Shown here: positions 44,809-56,610 of the stretch, in pieces
How positions within the stretch are numbered: the stretch's first letter is position 1
Layout of the letters: each line of letters opens with the position of its first letter
Origin: Corbicula japonica
Taxonomy: Eukaryota; Mollusca; Bivalvia; Venerida; Cyrenidae
Direction: 5' to 3'
Length of the DNA: 64,000 bases
NCBI GenBank assembly: GCA_038501625.1
Contig: JAZAYU010001078.1
Location: 28,495 to 92,494, forward strand
Position numbers and translations under genes: made by a program
The notes under the pieces: model-generated
The model's input: the letters and a program-made list of their open reading frames with translations, nothing else
Told to the model about the DNA's origin: nothing
Database searches by the model: none

Positions 44809-44893
44809 GAAATATGCATATCAGGAATCGCCACATTCAGAAAAAACAGCCTCCCCACACAGCCAAGAAGATGAGAGGGGGAGAGAGCATGGC
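44809..44893 (-). repeat. Penelope-like element 3' end, strongly truncated copy
   Basis: 'atatgcatatcaggaatcgc', 'cagcctccccacacagcc' and 'gagagagcatgg' match the terminal 85 bases of the Penelope copies at 19567 and 20954. Confidence 0.7.
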
Positions 44894-45491
44894 TAAAAAA
44901 ATTATCAGAATGAACTGCTCCACATTGTTATTATCTATATACGTATCCTGATTCATTAAACTTGTGTACACTTATCTTAAACTAAATTTCGTTAAAATTT
45001 AATGCAAAGACCTTGAGAGAGTTGATTAACTTGTTAACAATTCAGTAGCTATCATACTGTTGAATCTTCTTTTGGATGTGACAATTTAGAAGAGTGGTGT
45101 GTTTTTCTGAAAATAGAATAAAGTTCAATAGAGATGATTAATCATTGGCTCTTTACATCTAAAATGATTATTGTTAAATTTTGATTGGTTGGCTAGTTTA
45201 AAAGCTGTTCCCTTCGTTTTGAATTTTCTAACAAACTTAAAACAACCACTTCTATTCCAATTTGGAACTTGTTACTCAATTATAATATTGTTACGGGGTA
45301 AAATAGAGTTAATTTGTTTTGTATTTTGTATTTATATTTCGGAAAGTAAATTGAAAGGTTGCGCGCGTCAACTTGGTTTAACATTCAGAGGTTAACATGT
45401 TTTAGTTTTGAAAAAAAGTGTTCCAAGACAAGACCTGTGAAGATTTTAGTTTATCGTTTGTTTTCTGTGTCCTCTGTTTTGTCTTCTGTTG

Positions 45492-46972
45492 CTTATATTT
45501 CATAGTATTTCTTATATTTCATGGTATTTCTTATATTTCATAGTATTTCTTATATTTCATGGTATTTCTTATATTTCATAGTATTTCTTATATTTCATGG
45601 TATTTCTTATATTTCATAGTATTTCTTATATTTCATAGTATTTCTTATATTTCATAGTATTTCTTATATTTCATAGTATTTCTTATATTTCATAGTATTT
45701 CTTATATTTCATAGTATTTCTTATATTTCATGGTATTTCTTATATTTCATGGTATTTCTTATATTTCATAGTATTTCTTATATTTCATAGTATTTCTTAT
45801 ATTTCATAGTATTTCTTATATTTCATGGTATTTCTTATATTTCATGGTATTTCTTATATTTCATAGTATTTCTTATATTTCATAGTATTTCTTATATTTC
45901 ATAGTATTTCTTATATTTCATAGTACAGTAAAAACTCCCTAAACCGGTGGTCATCGGGACTGGGGAAAAAGTCCGGTTTAGAGAGGATTCCGGTTTATAG
46001 AGGATTTTACCCTTATCTCCATATTTGACAAGTGTTGTTCTAATAAGTATGTTATAACATAACACTTTTTCTTAGTCTAAATTGAATGTTTATTGCTTCG
46101 CAACATTTGACATATTTTAGGGAATAAAAATAGCAAAATTAATTTTATCCAACATTTTAATTTATTTTCTCATAAAAACATAATTTTCCTCAAACTCAAT
46201 TAAATACATATGTGAACATGGATATATTCAAACTACATGTTATGTAATCGTAAGCATGTTTTTCACAGCCCTTTGTGAAATTGCCGACTGATCTACCGAT
46301 TTGGCCGTCTCATCTACCGATTTGGCGAAATTGCAGCATTAATTACAAAAAAGACAGTCACGGGTGTTTCAAACAATAAATAAAACAGACAATTACCTAA
46401 TCATCATCTTCTCAACTCGTATTTATTTACACAACAATTACATGTCACAGTTATTAACCCTCTTAATTTTCACGCCTATTAAATAACATGCGCGCCTCTA
46501 AAGAAAAACAACGGATTATCTTGCAGATATTTGGCACGCTTGACAATACACAAGCCTTTGACAAGACAACCAGAGTTCGTCAATTTCGATGGCAATTATC
46601 TAAATTCCGGTTTTTAGAGGTTTTTTAAAGAGCAAATTGCAAATAAAATCATTAAAATAAGGCCGGTTTCCGGAATTCGGAGGTTCCGGTTTTCAGAGGT
46701 TTTCTTTTCTATAAAATAAGAAGAAAAAAAATCGGGACCGTAAAAATTATGCGGTTTAGGGAGGATTCCGGATTATAGAGGATCCGGTTTAGGGAGTTTT
46801 TACTGTATTTCTTATATTTCATAGTATTTCTTATATTTCATGGTATTTCTTATATTTCATAGTATTTCTTATATTTCATAGTATTTCTTATATTTCATAG
46901 TATTTCTTATATTTCATAGTATTTCTTATATTTCATAGTATTTCTTATATTTCATGGTATTTATTTTGGTAT
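45492..46972. repeat. 19-bp minisatellite (CTTATATTTCATAGTATTT)n, split by a MITE
   Basis: About 23 units lie at 45492-45925 and about 8 more at 46806-46960, almost identical except for a CATAG/CATGG difference that varies between units. The insertion at 45926-46805 cuts a unit exactly at its TA. Removing it restores the unit. Confidence 0.95.
45926..46805. mobile_element. Non-autonomous pogo/Tigger-like DNA transposon (MITE, 880 bp)
   Basis: The ends are perfect inverted repeats CAGTAAAAACTCCCTAAACC / GGTTTAGGGAGTTTTTACTG, flanked by TA on both sides (45924-45925 and 46806-46807). That is the target duplication of Tc1/mariner-superfamily elements, and the CAGTA... end resembles pogo/Tigger. 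Subterminal copies of 'ggtttag(a/g)gaggattccgg' occur at both ends. No transposase is present. Confidence 0.85.
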
Positions 46973-47125
46973 TATTATTTTCCAGCTGGCTACGTGAAAA
47001 TGTCTTAAACTGTTTACGAGGTTACTCTTACTATTTTCACACCGTTTGTCTCTTCGCCTTCTAGATACTTTCCGTAATTGGTTCACGTTTTGAATCTAAA
47101 GCTAGGTCACTAGGTCAAATAAACG

Positions 47126-49311
47126 ATAAACTTATAAACTCAGTTAATTACACAAGTTTTGTCTGATTATCTGAGAGGGTGAGTTGTCCCTTCTTGGCGA
47201 TATTCTAGCGGTGAAGATCAAAAACCAGTCGTTTTAATAATGAACGCTAATTAAGTTATTCTAAAGGGAGATGTGCAGGATTGATGAATGGAACAGATTC
47301 GCGGAAAGGTTATTAATCGTTTGAATATCATTATTTGAAGCTCAATTATTGATTTACACCCGAAATATTTCAAACCAATATTTTATTTTAAAAAAAGATA
47401 TTTAAATGGTGTTTCCTATCCTATGCGACGCGCATAGGTTAGCTATTTTTGTATTTCCCGCGTAAAGCCGCAGTGGTTTTGAGGATTGTCACGTGATCAC
47501 TTTAACCAAAATTCCCATTCGGTGTACCTTGCCGATTATCGACGTCGCCATTTGTTTCAAAATGCCTGGGCCGCCACGAATAGTAAGCTCAGCGATGAGC
47601 TAAATATAGAATGATCGCTTGATTGTCGGTCATCAGGATGACCGACATATTATAATGGACCAAACTTGAACTTTGAAGGGTAACACCGGTTAACAGCGGC
47701 ACCGGACGTGGTCACTTTAGACAAAGCCGCCCGTCTAGAGCTTGGGAATGCTATTCCGTTCCCCCTATTTGCAAGAAAAGTCTTCTAAATGTTGATGAAA
47801 CAATATCTGGACGTTGTAGTAACATCAAATCAGAAATTGAGCCGATATATAACGACATGTTAAATTATATAAACATACGTGTGATGCATTTTCTACAGGG
47901 TGTAGAAAAAATGTTATGCGTCTTTTTTTAGAAAGTCACGTGATGAAAACCTTCATAGCAAAATATTATTTGTGTATAAATTGAACTGTTACGTTATTTG
48001 ATTCAAACAACTGTTCAGGATAATCCCATATATGAAATAGATTCAATCCGTTATATTGATTTTGTTGGTCAAAAGCAAGACATCGTTTAAGTTTTTCTTA
48101 GAGACTAATGAATATCCGGGCGTGCTCGATTGGGCTGTCGGAACTGTGCCAGAATCAAATTCCGACTCTTCCACAGAATCTGCTTGACTGTTTCACTGCG
48201 CATGTCTGTACTTTCAGCAGACAGAGAAAGTAGTAAACCAATTTTGTCTGGCGATTATGGTCGCCAGAGAATCCTTAGCGAGCTTCAGTTATCTTTCCTC
48301 GAGGTTTAAAATAGGCGGTATTCCCCAAGCTTGCAAGTAAAGTACATACTGCTGCTAGAGATTAACAACACCAGTTGGTGTTAGATTTAAAAATACAACG
48401 AACTCGGAGTCATATTACAAGATGTATGTTTACCGTTATCACAGCAGAGTTGCTGATAGCAATTTGATGCCACTTAAATGTCGGTCACTGATTTATTGCC
48501 ATTCATATGTTTGGAATGCATATTATGATGAGATCTGTATCTGTTGTGTTACGACGCTTGTAACCACTGCTGGCGTAGTGCGTCGGGGGGTTTAAATGTT
48601 AACCATTCGAGTTGCACAAATACTGCACAGTGTTTGCCATATCCTGTCGTTCAGGGCGACGTTTACGCCTTCGAGATGCTGGTTTAATACAGTATAAGCT
48701 GTACCACTTCTTTTCTTTTTTACAAATGGTTTATATTTACTCTTTAATCAAGTGTTATGTTGAATTATTGTAATGAGCAATAGGCTTAGTTGATAAGAAG
48801 CTGGAGAATTTTTTTTTAAATAGATATATAGAACAGGCTTGACGTAATCCAGAAGCCAATCAGAGGCCTCTAGTTTTTTTGGTTTACAACAGTCGTTTAT
48901 TTTCTGATAACGACGGAGAAAGAGTCTAAGAATCTGCCAAACGAGTGAGATTGGATGTCGGAAAAGAATCATGATAGGTTTTTATAAAAAGTGTTACATA
49001 ATTGCGTGTTTATTATATCTTTTGAAGTCTAAAGAACTCCTAATGGTCTTAATAAGCCATACTTCATAGTTCAACTAAGTTTTCCTAGTTTTTAGATCAG
49101 TCAACAAAAAGCAATATTTATAATTTACTGAAAAATAACACTATTTCTGGTATTTATGTTGGTGAAGTTCTTGGCATAGTACTGAAATGTAACCATTATC
49201 TTATTTTATGGCAAAAAAAAAACAGTATCTAAAAATATTTCAGTTTGGTGCAGTATAAAACACTGACCGATTCACACCACCTATTTCGATGGAATGGGTA
49301 GAACGCTGCCA
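47126..49311. other. No firm gene
   Basis: 'gcgatattctagcggtgaagatca' near 47199 recurs at 63257 as part of a dispersed repeat. A possible 5' exon (ATG at 47562, MPGPPRI then GTAAGC) lies in a CpG-rich patch but has no visible partner exon. 'gtcggaactgtgccaga' near 48138 resembles 49305. Otherwise nothing is recognisable. Confidence 0.4.
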
Positions 49312-49390
49312 GAACACAGTTCCGACGCACTCGATTGGAGTTCTCCCTGTTCTAAATGTCGGAATTTCCAATCGAGGACGCTCCGACTTT
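49312..49390. repeat. Hairpin with about 21-bp arms
   Basis: 'gttccgacgcactcgattgg' and the later 'ccaatcgaggacgctccgac' are inverted copies with a few mismatches, around a loop that contains 'atgtcggaatt'. Confidence 0.6.
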
Positions 49391-49925
49391 TGCGGGAAAG
49401 GCTGTCTGTAAACAAAAGTTTACAAAAAGCTAGTCGGTCATTAGCATACACTTTCAACCAAAAATGTATTCCAAAATCTAGAGTTCAACAACAAAATTTC
49501 GTCACTGTCCTAGGGTGGGAGGATGAGCAGCCTGACAGGGACTCAAATTATTAAATTTACTATTCTGATCTTCAACAATTTCGTTAGAATGCTGAACTTA
49601 AACATGTAATATTGGTGGTTCTCGCACATTTTCCTGTTTTTGTTTGTTAGTTTTAATGATGTCAATTTCAGTGTATGCCATGTTAGATGACATTATGCGG
49701 GTTTCAAAAAAACTTATGTCCATGCATTGACTTTGAAAATTGATGAACACTTTTACCCATGTGTTAATTTTAAAAATTTCTTTCTTGTGGTATAAATCAC
49801 CAAACATACGGTCGTGAAACAGTAGAGGCTTATAGTAAACAAGGAGATGTTTTAAACAAGCATTTAGGAGGAAACGAATGCTCAGAACTTGCTTAATTGT
49901 CAAAATATTGTCTTTTAAAGAGAGA
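49391..49925. other. No recognisable gene
   Basis: No coding family features and no matched repeats. Confidence 0.45.
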
Positions 49926-50155
49926 TTTTGCTTTTTGCGCTTTCCAGTGCAAATGTTGCGAATGTTCTCAGAAGTTAACGGAAGTTTAGCGAAGTGACGT
50001 GATCATTGTTTAAAGTAAAAAAACAGTGGGAGATCAGCGATTTTGCCATTTGTTTGCGATTTCCAGTGCAAATTTGGTGAATGTTATCAGAAGATACCGG
50101 AGGTTTAGCGAATGTGACATGGCCATTGTTTAAAGTAAACATAGGAGATCAGCAT
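49926..50155. repeat. Two tandem copies of a ~115-bp unit
   Basis: 'gctttccagtgcaaatg', 'gaatgttctcagaag', 'ggaagtttagcgaa', 'cattgtttaaagtaa' and 'gagatcagc' repeat in order at 49926-50037 and 50038-50155 with about 15 percent differences. Confidence 0.75.
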
Positions 50156-50754
50156 GGGCAATATTTTTATCTAATATCATAAGTGTAGTCATTCGGCGGC
50201 GCTACGCTTAAAGACAGTCATCAATACGACCAATAAGCTGCGGACGAGAGAGATAAACGACTAGGATGGCCACATGAGGTTATAATTACACATTCAGCGT
50301 GGAAGCATCAATAATGATTTTGTTTATTGAACTTGTCTGATATCAATTTATAGGATAAATGGCGACACGTTACCTCAGTTACAAGTACTTAGTTAGTCAA
50401 GTTTGTTGAAATATAATTTCAATCCATAATTACACACTTTTGCATTTCACGAGCGCACTATTGAAATAACCTGAGATGCGAGAGTTTAAACCTAGTTGGT
50501 TTGATGACTACCCATGTCTTCATTAGTTATGAACATTACATTTTATCTTTAATTCGCAATTACTCATTTAAAGGGACATTTATATACATGTATTATGCTC
50601 TTTCTCAAAGATTTGCATAAAAGTGCCTCGTTTTGAGCTTGTTGCACAAAAACTGCCATGTTTTTTTAAACTATCTATTTCCCTGTCCTTTTGATATCCA
50701 AGTTGGAGCTCTAATTACGATGCGGTATTTTATGTTTTTGATATGCTTTAAAGT
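50156..50754. other. No recognisable gene
   Basis: No coding family features and no matched repeats. Confidence 0.45.
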
Positions 50755-50845
50755 CTTTAACAGGCTCAATGAAACCGAGCCTGTAATATTTTCACAGTTT
50801 TCGTCTTCGGTGGTTTTCAAAGTGACCTTTTAATCTATTTTAAGA
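50755..50845 (-). repeat. Twin-hairpin dispersed repeat, partial copy
   Basis: Perfect first hairpin CAGGCTCAATGAAACCGAGCCTG (arms with one mismatch), then 'cggtggttttcaaagtgacc' and 'tttaatctatttt', as in 11639-11711. The second hairpin is absent. Confidence 0.75.
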
Positions 50846-52500
50846 AAACAAAACTTAAACGATTGTTTTGAAATAGAAACTTGGTAACCATTCTATACGT
50901 GCTTCTGTATTTTTATCATTTAAACTTTAACTATTTAATTTATGTTACAAAACTTTCGCCGCCATAAAGTTCAAAACTTGCCCTTGAATATATGCATTAT
51001 TAACAAAATACGAATTGATTTATTTTGATTCCCATATTCCCTCTCAAAACCGCATATATCTATGCGTTCTCTTCTTGGGGTCTATAGTGAACGGTTGGAC
51101 TCGTCGCAGTTGCAATCCAAATTGAGTTTTACTTGTAAAAGATTTCTGGGGATGCCCGTGACCCCAATGACTGCTTCCCCATACACATGCAATATAACGG
51201 ATCTGATTTCGGTCTTGAGATACTAAACGATAACATTATTTTGACAAGTACAGTAAGGTAGACAACAAAAGCACTATCATTTCTATTTAAGGGCGATCTA
51301 CTAGAATATACTGCAAGGAATGCAAAACCAGCCTTTAAAGTAAAGAAAAAGTTGTTTTCAGAACAGTGGCATAACGACAATTTTTATGATGATAGATTAA
51401 TTTAAATACAAATAGTGCTTCTTGAGTTCCTTTAATAGTTTTACAGAAAATCGTTCAAACAAAAACAAAATATAATAGCAGCATAAAGCTTAAGTGAAAG
51501 TAACAAATGCATCAGCATCCTAATTTATTGTTTACTGTCTTTTAACGCTCGTCAACTTGAAGTTTGACGAGATCTGCTGAACCAACTAAAACTACATTTT
51601 ATGAATGTTGGTAATGAATACTGAATATTATAAGCGTGGCTTTTATCTCAATGTACAAATAAGTATCAACTGTGGAAAGTTCTATGGTATCTCTTTGAGC
51701 ATTCGCATTAATGTAACATATTCATCAGATTCGCTGGTGCTTAAACAACGTAATTATTTCTACACGTCCTGAAAAAAAAATTACGTCTACTAGAGACATG
51801 ATTATTTATATTGATGCCTTTAGCCCGTACACGTATTCTTCATGTTTCAATAAATCAAACATCAGCCGTTCAACTTTGTTTGCATGCTTTAAAGTAACAG
51901 AATTGTACAATGTTTATATGTTCTCTTGTTTATGTTTGTACATACAGAGAAATGTAAATGGAAATAAACTTGAAACTTGAAACATCAACTAAATTCACAA
52001 ATAGTTTGTCAGATACAGTCTGTGTGACTTTGATCGACAGAAAACTGGCCATATCATTGACTTACATTGGTCTAAAAGTAAATACATGAACGAATACATA
52101 CCTACTTATTCTTTTAATTTATTTGCTAATGACCGACTAGCTTTTTGGAAAGCTAAAACTTGTATAGAATGTAGTGTTGTACAGAGCTTTCTTCAGCGGA
52201 TTGTTTTCAGGTCCGATAACATTAACCGAAAACATCCTCCTGGAGGGTTTGAAATGTAGAGTTTAGTGCAAAGTACATGTAAGTGTTACAAAGATCGATC
52301 TGTTCACGATTTTACCGAGTACACCTGCTCGACCATGCACATCTCGCTGTAAGAGTCGTGTTTTGTACTCTATTGAAATTTACACAACAAACATATGCAG
52401 TCTTTGACTTGAATTGTTTTGCAATAACCTTCATCGTCGAATTGTTCTCAGATTTCGTATGCTGTTAATTCGGATGTTGAATATCATTAAATTCTTATGG
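50846..52500. other. No recognisable gene; possible retroelement 3' tail
   Basis: Near 51948-51982 the sequence 'aaatgtaaatggaaataaac' followed by two 'ttgaaac' repeats looks like a LINE or SINE 3' end. No coding sequence precedes it. Confidence 0.35.
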
Positions 52501-52504
52501 ACAA

Positions 52505-53849
52505 AAGTCTTGTCCGGTATGTGTTTTTATGACCCCGCCATGAAATGGCGACGGGCATTAAGAGTTGCTCCCGTCCGTCCGTCTGTCCGTCCGATATTCT
52601 CGTGAACGCAACTCCTCCTAAACTACTGGTGGGAATTTAATGAAACTTTACCACAATGCTTGGCTTGATATGTAGTTATGCATGAAGGTGGGGTTTCGCT
52701 TTTACATGTTCCGTTCAGAAGTTATGGCCCTTTGATACTTCCATTTACATTAGTTTTAATAGGAATATATCTCGTGAACGCAACTCCTCCTAAACTACTG
52801 GTGGGAATTTAATGAAACTTTACCACAATGCTTGGCTTGATATGCAGTTGTGCATGAAGGTGGGGTTTCGCTCTTACATGTTCCGTTCAGAAGTTATGGC
52901 CCTTTGATACTTCCATTTACATTAGTTTTAATAGGAATATATCTCGTGAACGCAACTCCTCCTTCACTACTGGTGGGAATTTAATGAAACTTTACCACAA
53001 TGCTTGACCTGATATGTTGTTGTGCATAAAGGTTGGGTTTTGCTTTTACATGTTCTGTTCAAAAGTTATGTCCCTTTGATAATTTCATTTACATTAGTTT
53101 TATTCTTATATTTTGTGTTAAGCAAAATATGCATTTTGCCCATAACTTTTAAACTACTTGAGATATGGCCTTGAAACTTGAAATATATTTTCACCATCAA
53201 AATCTACATCATAACCAACAAGACCCATAACCCTGCTTCCAATATTTTTTCAAATTATGCCCCTTTTTCAATTACATTTTGTGTTAAGCAAAATATACAC
53301 TTGGCCCTTAACTTTGTTATGAATGAAGGGATTTCAAAATAACTTGGCACAAATGTTCACCATGACAAGGTGGTGTGTCGCATACAACACCCATGCCTGT
53401 AGGTCCAAGGTCAAGGTCACTGTTACTAAAAATAGAAATTTCTTGCAAAATTGTGTCGGCTCTGTAACTTTGTTATTTGTTATTGGATTTTTAAATAACT
53501 TGGTTTAATTGATCACCATATTAAGACTGTGTGGCACATACATTCCCAAGCCTGTAGGTCCAAGGTCAAGGTCACTGTTACTAAGAATAGAATTTTCTTC
53601 TCCAGGCTGTTACTTTGTTATGAAGGCAAGGATTTCAAAATAACTTTACACAAATGTTCACAATGACAAGGCGGTGTGTCCGCACAATACCCATGCCTGT
53701 AGATCCAAGGTCAAGCTCACTGTTACTAAAAATAGAATTGTCTTGTAATAGGAATATATCTCGTGAACACAACTTGTCCTACACTACTGCTGGGAGCTTT
53801 ATGAAAAACCCATAGCGGGGGCATCCGTGTCCTTTGGACACATTTCTAG
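52505..53849 (+). mobile_element. Helitron-like non-autonomous element with internal tandem repeats
   Basis: The 3' end has a hairpin GTGTCC-ttt-GGACAC (53827-53841) followed by ATTT-CTAG and T, the Helitron 3' signature (hairpin then CTRR before T). Near the 5' end is another hairpin, CCGCCATGAAATGGCGACGGG, then CCGTCCGTCC words. Inside, a 172-bp unit ('cgtgaacgcaactcctcc' at 52601, 52773, 52945) is followed by a ~150-bp unit ('ccaaggtcaaggtcactg' at about 53405, 53561, 53706). The exact 5' end is uncertain. This layout is familiar from repeats that are abundant in bivalves. Confidence 0.6.
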
Positions 53850-54049
53850 TTTTTCATAATATCTTTCAAACCGCGTCAACACCAAGAATTTTTAACACAT
53901 ACTACCGGCTTAAATTTGGTATCAATAAAAAGAAGACATTTATATGCAATCGATGAAAAACGAATTATGGATTTAAGCCAGTACTGCTAGAAGAGTAATG
54001 TGTTGAAAATTGGCATCCAAAACGTTTCAGTTTTCCTACTGGACATGAG

Positions 54050-55000
54050 CATATGTATTTAGGTGAGTGATAACTTTGAAGCTATTTCAGCTGGCGAAAA
54101 ATCACAAATGGTATAAAATTGTATGCGACAATAACCTTTTGATTTTGATTGAAATGAAAATTATTTGTCTTATTGTTAATCACAGAGTATTGATGGCTGT
54201 ATACAAGTCTCCTATTTCAAACATCACCTCTTTAAAGTATTTGTATTTAATATATAAATCTTACGTATGAGAAACATTTAAAGCCAGTCTGTGTTGTTCA
54301 AAAATACGAAAAAGATCCAGTTAGACTTCCTAATGGTGGTAAATAAAGGTAAATGCTAGCTATAGATAATAAGTAAGTGGAAATATATGGGCTTATATAA
54401 ATTTACATGTACCTGGGTAACACAGTAAATTCAAAAGTAATTAAGAATGGGTAAGAGGAATCATATACACAATTTAAATTACGGTTACTTCAAGTAGACC
54501 AGTAGAGGGGAACATAATATTAATATAAGGTTGAAAAATCATTATTAAAAAAACGATGAATTTTAAGGTGGTAAAATCTTAGTGTCAAAATCTGGTGAAT
54601 CAATACAAAAATTACGTTTTTAATTTGAAAAGAAACAGATCTGTTCTTCAATATATGCAGTTTTACCAAAATTAGTAAGAATATGATGACAGTTATGTGA
54701 TTGAGTATAAATCTGTTTTTTTTGTATTTGACCTAGTGACCTAATTATGGATTTCAAATTGATAAAATGTATGACATAACTTATTTCTGGGTGGATAGCC
54801 GTAATTTTCTTTTTAAAGCGGCGTCATTTTTTTAACGTGAGTAACCGAATCATGTGTTTAGTTACACAAATGTGGTCAGGTTATTTTTCAGTCAAATGAG
54901 TTACTTATAGATAAGGCAACACTTTGTGCTTAATGTGTTAACCCAGACTACATAGGTATTATTCCAAGCTCCTCGGTTCGAACCCGGGTGCCCCATAATT
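54050..55000 (+). repeat. tRNA-Cys-bearing duplicated unit, copy 1
   Basis: It shares, in order, with 55600-56200 and partly with 63415-63640: 'ggctgtatacaagt..cctatttcaaac', 'gagaaacattta', 'ggtaaatgctagc(t/c)atag', then 'cagtca..tactta(t/c)..ataaggcaac' before the tRNA-derived part. The tRNA part is reduced to a T-arm. Confidence 0.6.
54964..54996 (+). pseudogene. tRNA-Cys pseudogene (T-arm and acceptor 3' side only)
   Basis: 'ctcggttcgaacccgggtgc' followed by 'ccca' matches the 3' third of the tRNA-Cys at 56101. The 5' two thirds do not fold. Confidence 0.6.
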
Positions 55001-56100
55001 TTGTTATTTGTTTTGTGAAAAATGACATAAATATCTATTAGTCTGTATGTCTATCTTTTTTTATATATATCTCCCTATCTTTTTTTTTTTAAAATTAATT
55101 CTTCAACAAACTGATCTGCACTTCCCTATTGCTTTTAAAGCTTTGTCAACTTGTGCCAAATAATAAATTTTATAAAACTCCCGTCATTTTATGCCACGAT
55201 CAATGGAATAAACATAATAGAGTTTGATTTTGAAAGAAATGTTAAAGCGGCATTACTTCCCGCTCTTGTATGAAATATTACATGTATTTGGACCTATAGG
55301 CACAAATTTGCAGCATTAGTTCGGGCTAATACACTTTTAATTTACTAAAAAAAACTAAAAGCGAAAGTAGGATTTCCGAAACGTCATAGAAATCGAGATC
55401 GCGCATGAAGTGGTCTCTTCGTCGGTGCTAAATATAGCTCAATTATATGTAGCTTCTTAAAAGTTCGTTAACGATATATTAACAATATAATTGAAAATCC
55501 CGTCTATAAGAAAGAATTCGATCGGACCTTTTGTGTTCTGTAAGAGAGTTTATATATTGGAGTCTATATAGGCAAATATGATTTTTCAATAGTATATTCT
55601 TACTTAAGTTTAGGGCTGTGGCTTTAATGTAAATCATGTAATATATTATGATTTGTTGTTGTATACAAGTTTACTATTTCAAACTGTAATGTTCATATTT
55701 CATACAGAATTATTTTTGATAAGAACCATTAAACACTAGAATACTTAAATAAGGGTAAGTAAATGTTAGCCATAGGTAATTTACAGTTGGTGAAAATATG
55801 AAAATACCCTGAAGACCTCTTGGTTAATGAGAATTAATAATGTAATAACCTGTCCACTTTATGAAATGATGAATAAATAATATGTTTACATGTAATGTCA
55901 ATGTATATTGCTAACTGATATTTGTTTTAAATCTGTCTAAAACGTCCTTTTATTTCCATTTGGATAACCGATATGTTTTGTTATCAAAATATTGACAGGT
56001 CAATATTCAGTCAGCTGAAATATTTACTGATAAGACAACAGCTTGTAATTTATGTACTACACTAACATTTTATGGTATTATTCTCCATTTATTGTATCGT

Positions 56101-56172
56101 GGGGGTATAGCTAAGTGGTAGAGCATTCGACTGCAGATCGAGAGGTCCCCGGTTCGAACCCGGGTGCTCCCT
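56101..56172 (+). tRNA. tRNA-Cys (GCA)
   Basis: This is a 72-nt cloverleaf. The acceptor is GGGGGTA/TGCTCCC (one G-T and one T-G pair), the D arm GCTA-AGTGGTA-GAGC and the anticodon arm TTCGA-CTGCAGA-TCGAG with anticodon GCA. The T arm is CCCGG-TTCGAAC-CCGGG and the discriminator base is T. The only non-pairing position is A13-G22 at the end of the D stem. TTTT follows at 56174-56177 as a polymerase III terminator. The A and B box positions are intact. It delivers cysteine at UGC and UGU codons. It sits in a duplicated unit with decayed tRNA copies nearby, so a pseudogene or SINE-like origin remains possible. Confidence 0.85.
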
Positions 56173-56210
56173 ATTTTGATCATTATTGATAAAATAACAT
56201 AAATATTTAG

Positions 56211-56211
<1 letters not shown>

Positions 56212-56252
<41 letters not shown>
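56212..56252. repeat. (AAT)n microsatellite
   Basis: About 13 uninterrupted AAT/ATA triplets, 40 bases after the tRNA-Cys. Confidence 0.95.
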
Positions 56253-56300
56253 GACATTTAAAATAAACTTTCATGCAGGAATGTCGAATAGTGCTTTTTA

Positions 56301-56351
56301 AAGTAAGAGTATTCTACTGCAGATCTAGGGGTTCGAACCCGGGTTTCCCTT
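56301..56351 (+). pseudogene. tRNA-Cys pseudogene, tandem to the intact gene
   Basis: 'gtattctactgcagatct' retains the CTGCAGA anticodon loop and 'ggggttcgaacccgggt' the T arm. The acceptor 5' side and D arm are missing. Confidence 0.65.
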
Positions 56352-56610
56352 AAAATTCAATAAACACCATTAAATATTCAATGTCAGTAAGTACAATTAA
56401 CCTTCATGTTGGAACATAGAATAGTTCTCAAACTGTAAAACAAATATTTAATCATCTCTTAAAGTAAATTCTCAAATAAAATCGAATGTCACATTTTAAC
56501 TTCAGCTAGATATATTTAAAGTGTTTTTCTTAAAAGTTTCTCGGCACTATTTAAAACTGGATCAACCTGAATGGAAAAACTAGGTCAGTTTGTAAACCCA
56601 TGGATTACAG

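Larger units (their letters stand above)
45310..47125 (+). repeat. Dispersed repeat containing a 19-bp minisatellite
   Basis: The flanks 45310-45491 and 46973-47125 align with a continuous stretch at 60770-61150: 'gaaggttgcg(c/t)gcgtcaa', 'agtttatcgtttgttttctg', then 'ttccagctgg', 'cgtgaaaatgtctt', 'tttcgtaattggttcac' and 'ccactaggtcaaataaa'. In the 60.8-kb copy only a short 'ggcggttatatttgttgttggc' stretch separates the halves. Here that spot is occupied by the minisatellite array. Confidence 0.8.
55600..56600 (+). repeat. tRNA-Cys-bearing duplicated unit, copy 2
   Basis: This includes the intact tRNA-Cys. Its 3' flank (56480-56610: 'cgaatgtcacattttaac', 'gtttctcggcactatttaaa', 'gaaaaactaggtca') matches 62650-62775. 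Confidence 0.6.

Noticed and set aside
45492..46972. CRISPR-like array of 19-bp repeats
   Set aside because: The units are contiguous with no spacers, and the genome is eukaryotic. It is a minisatellite.
47562..47582. Seven-codon first exon (MPGPPRI) before GTAAGC
   Set aside because: The Kozak-like context and donor are suggestive, but no matching downstream exon could be found.
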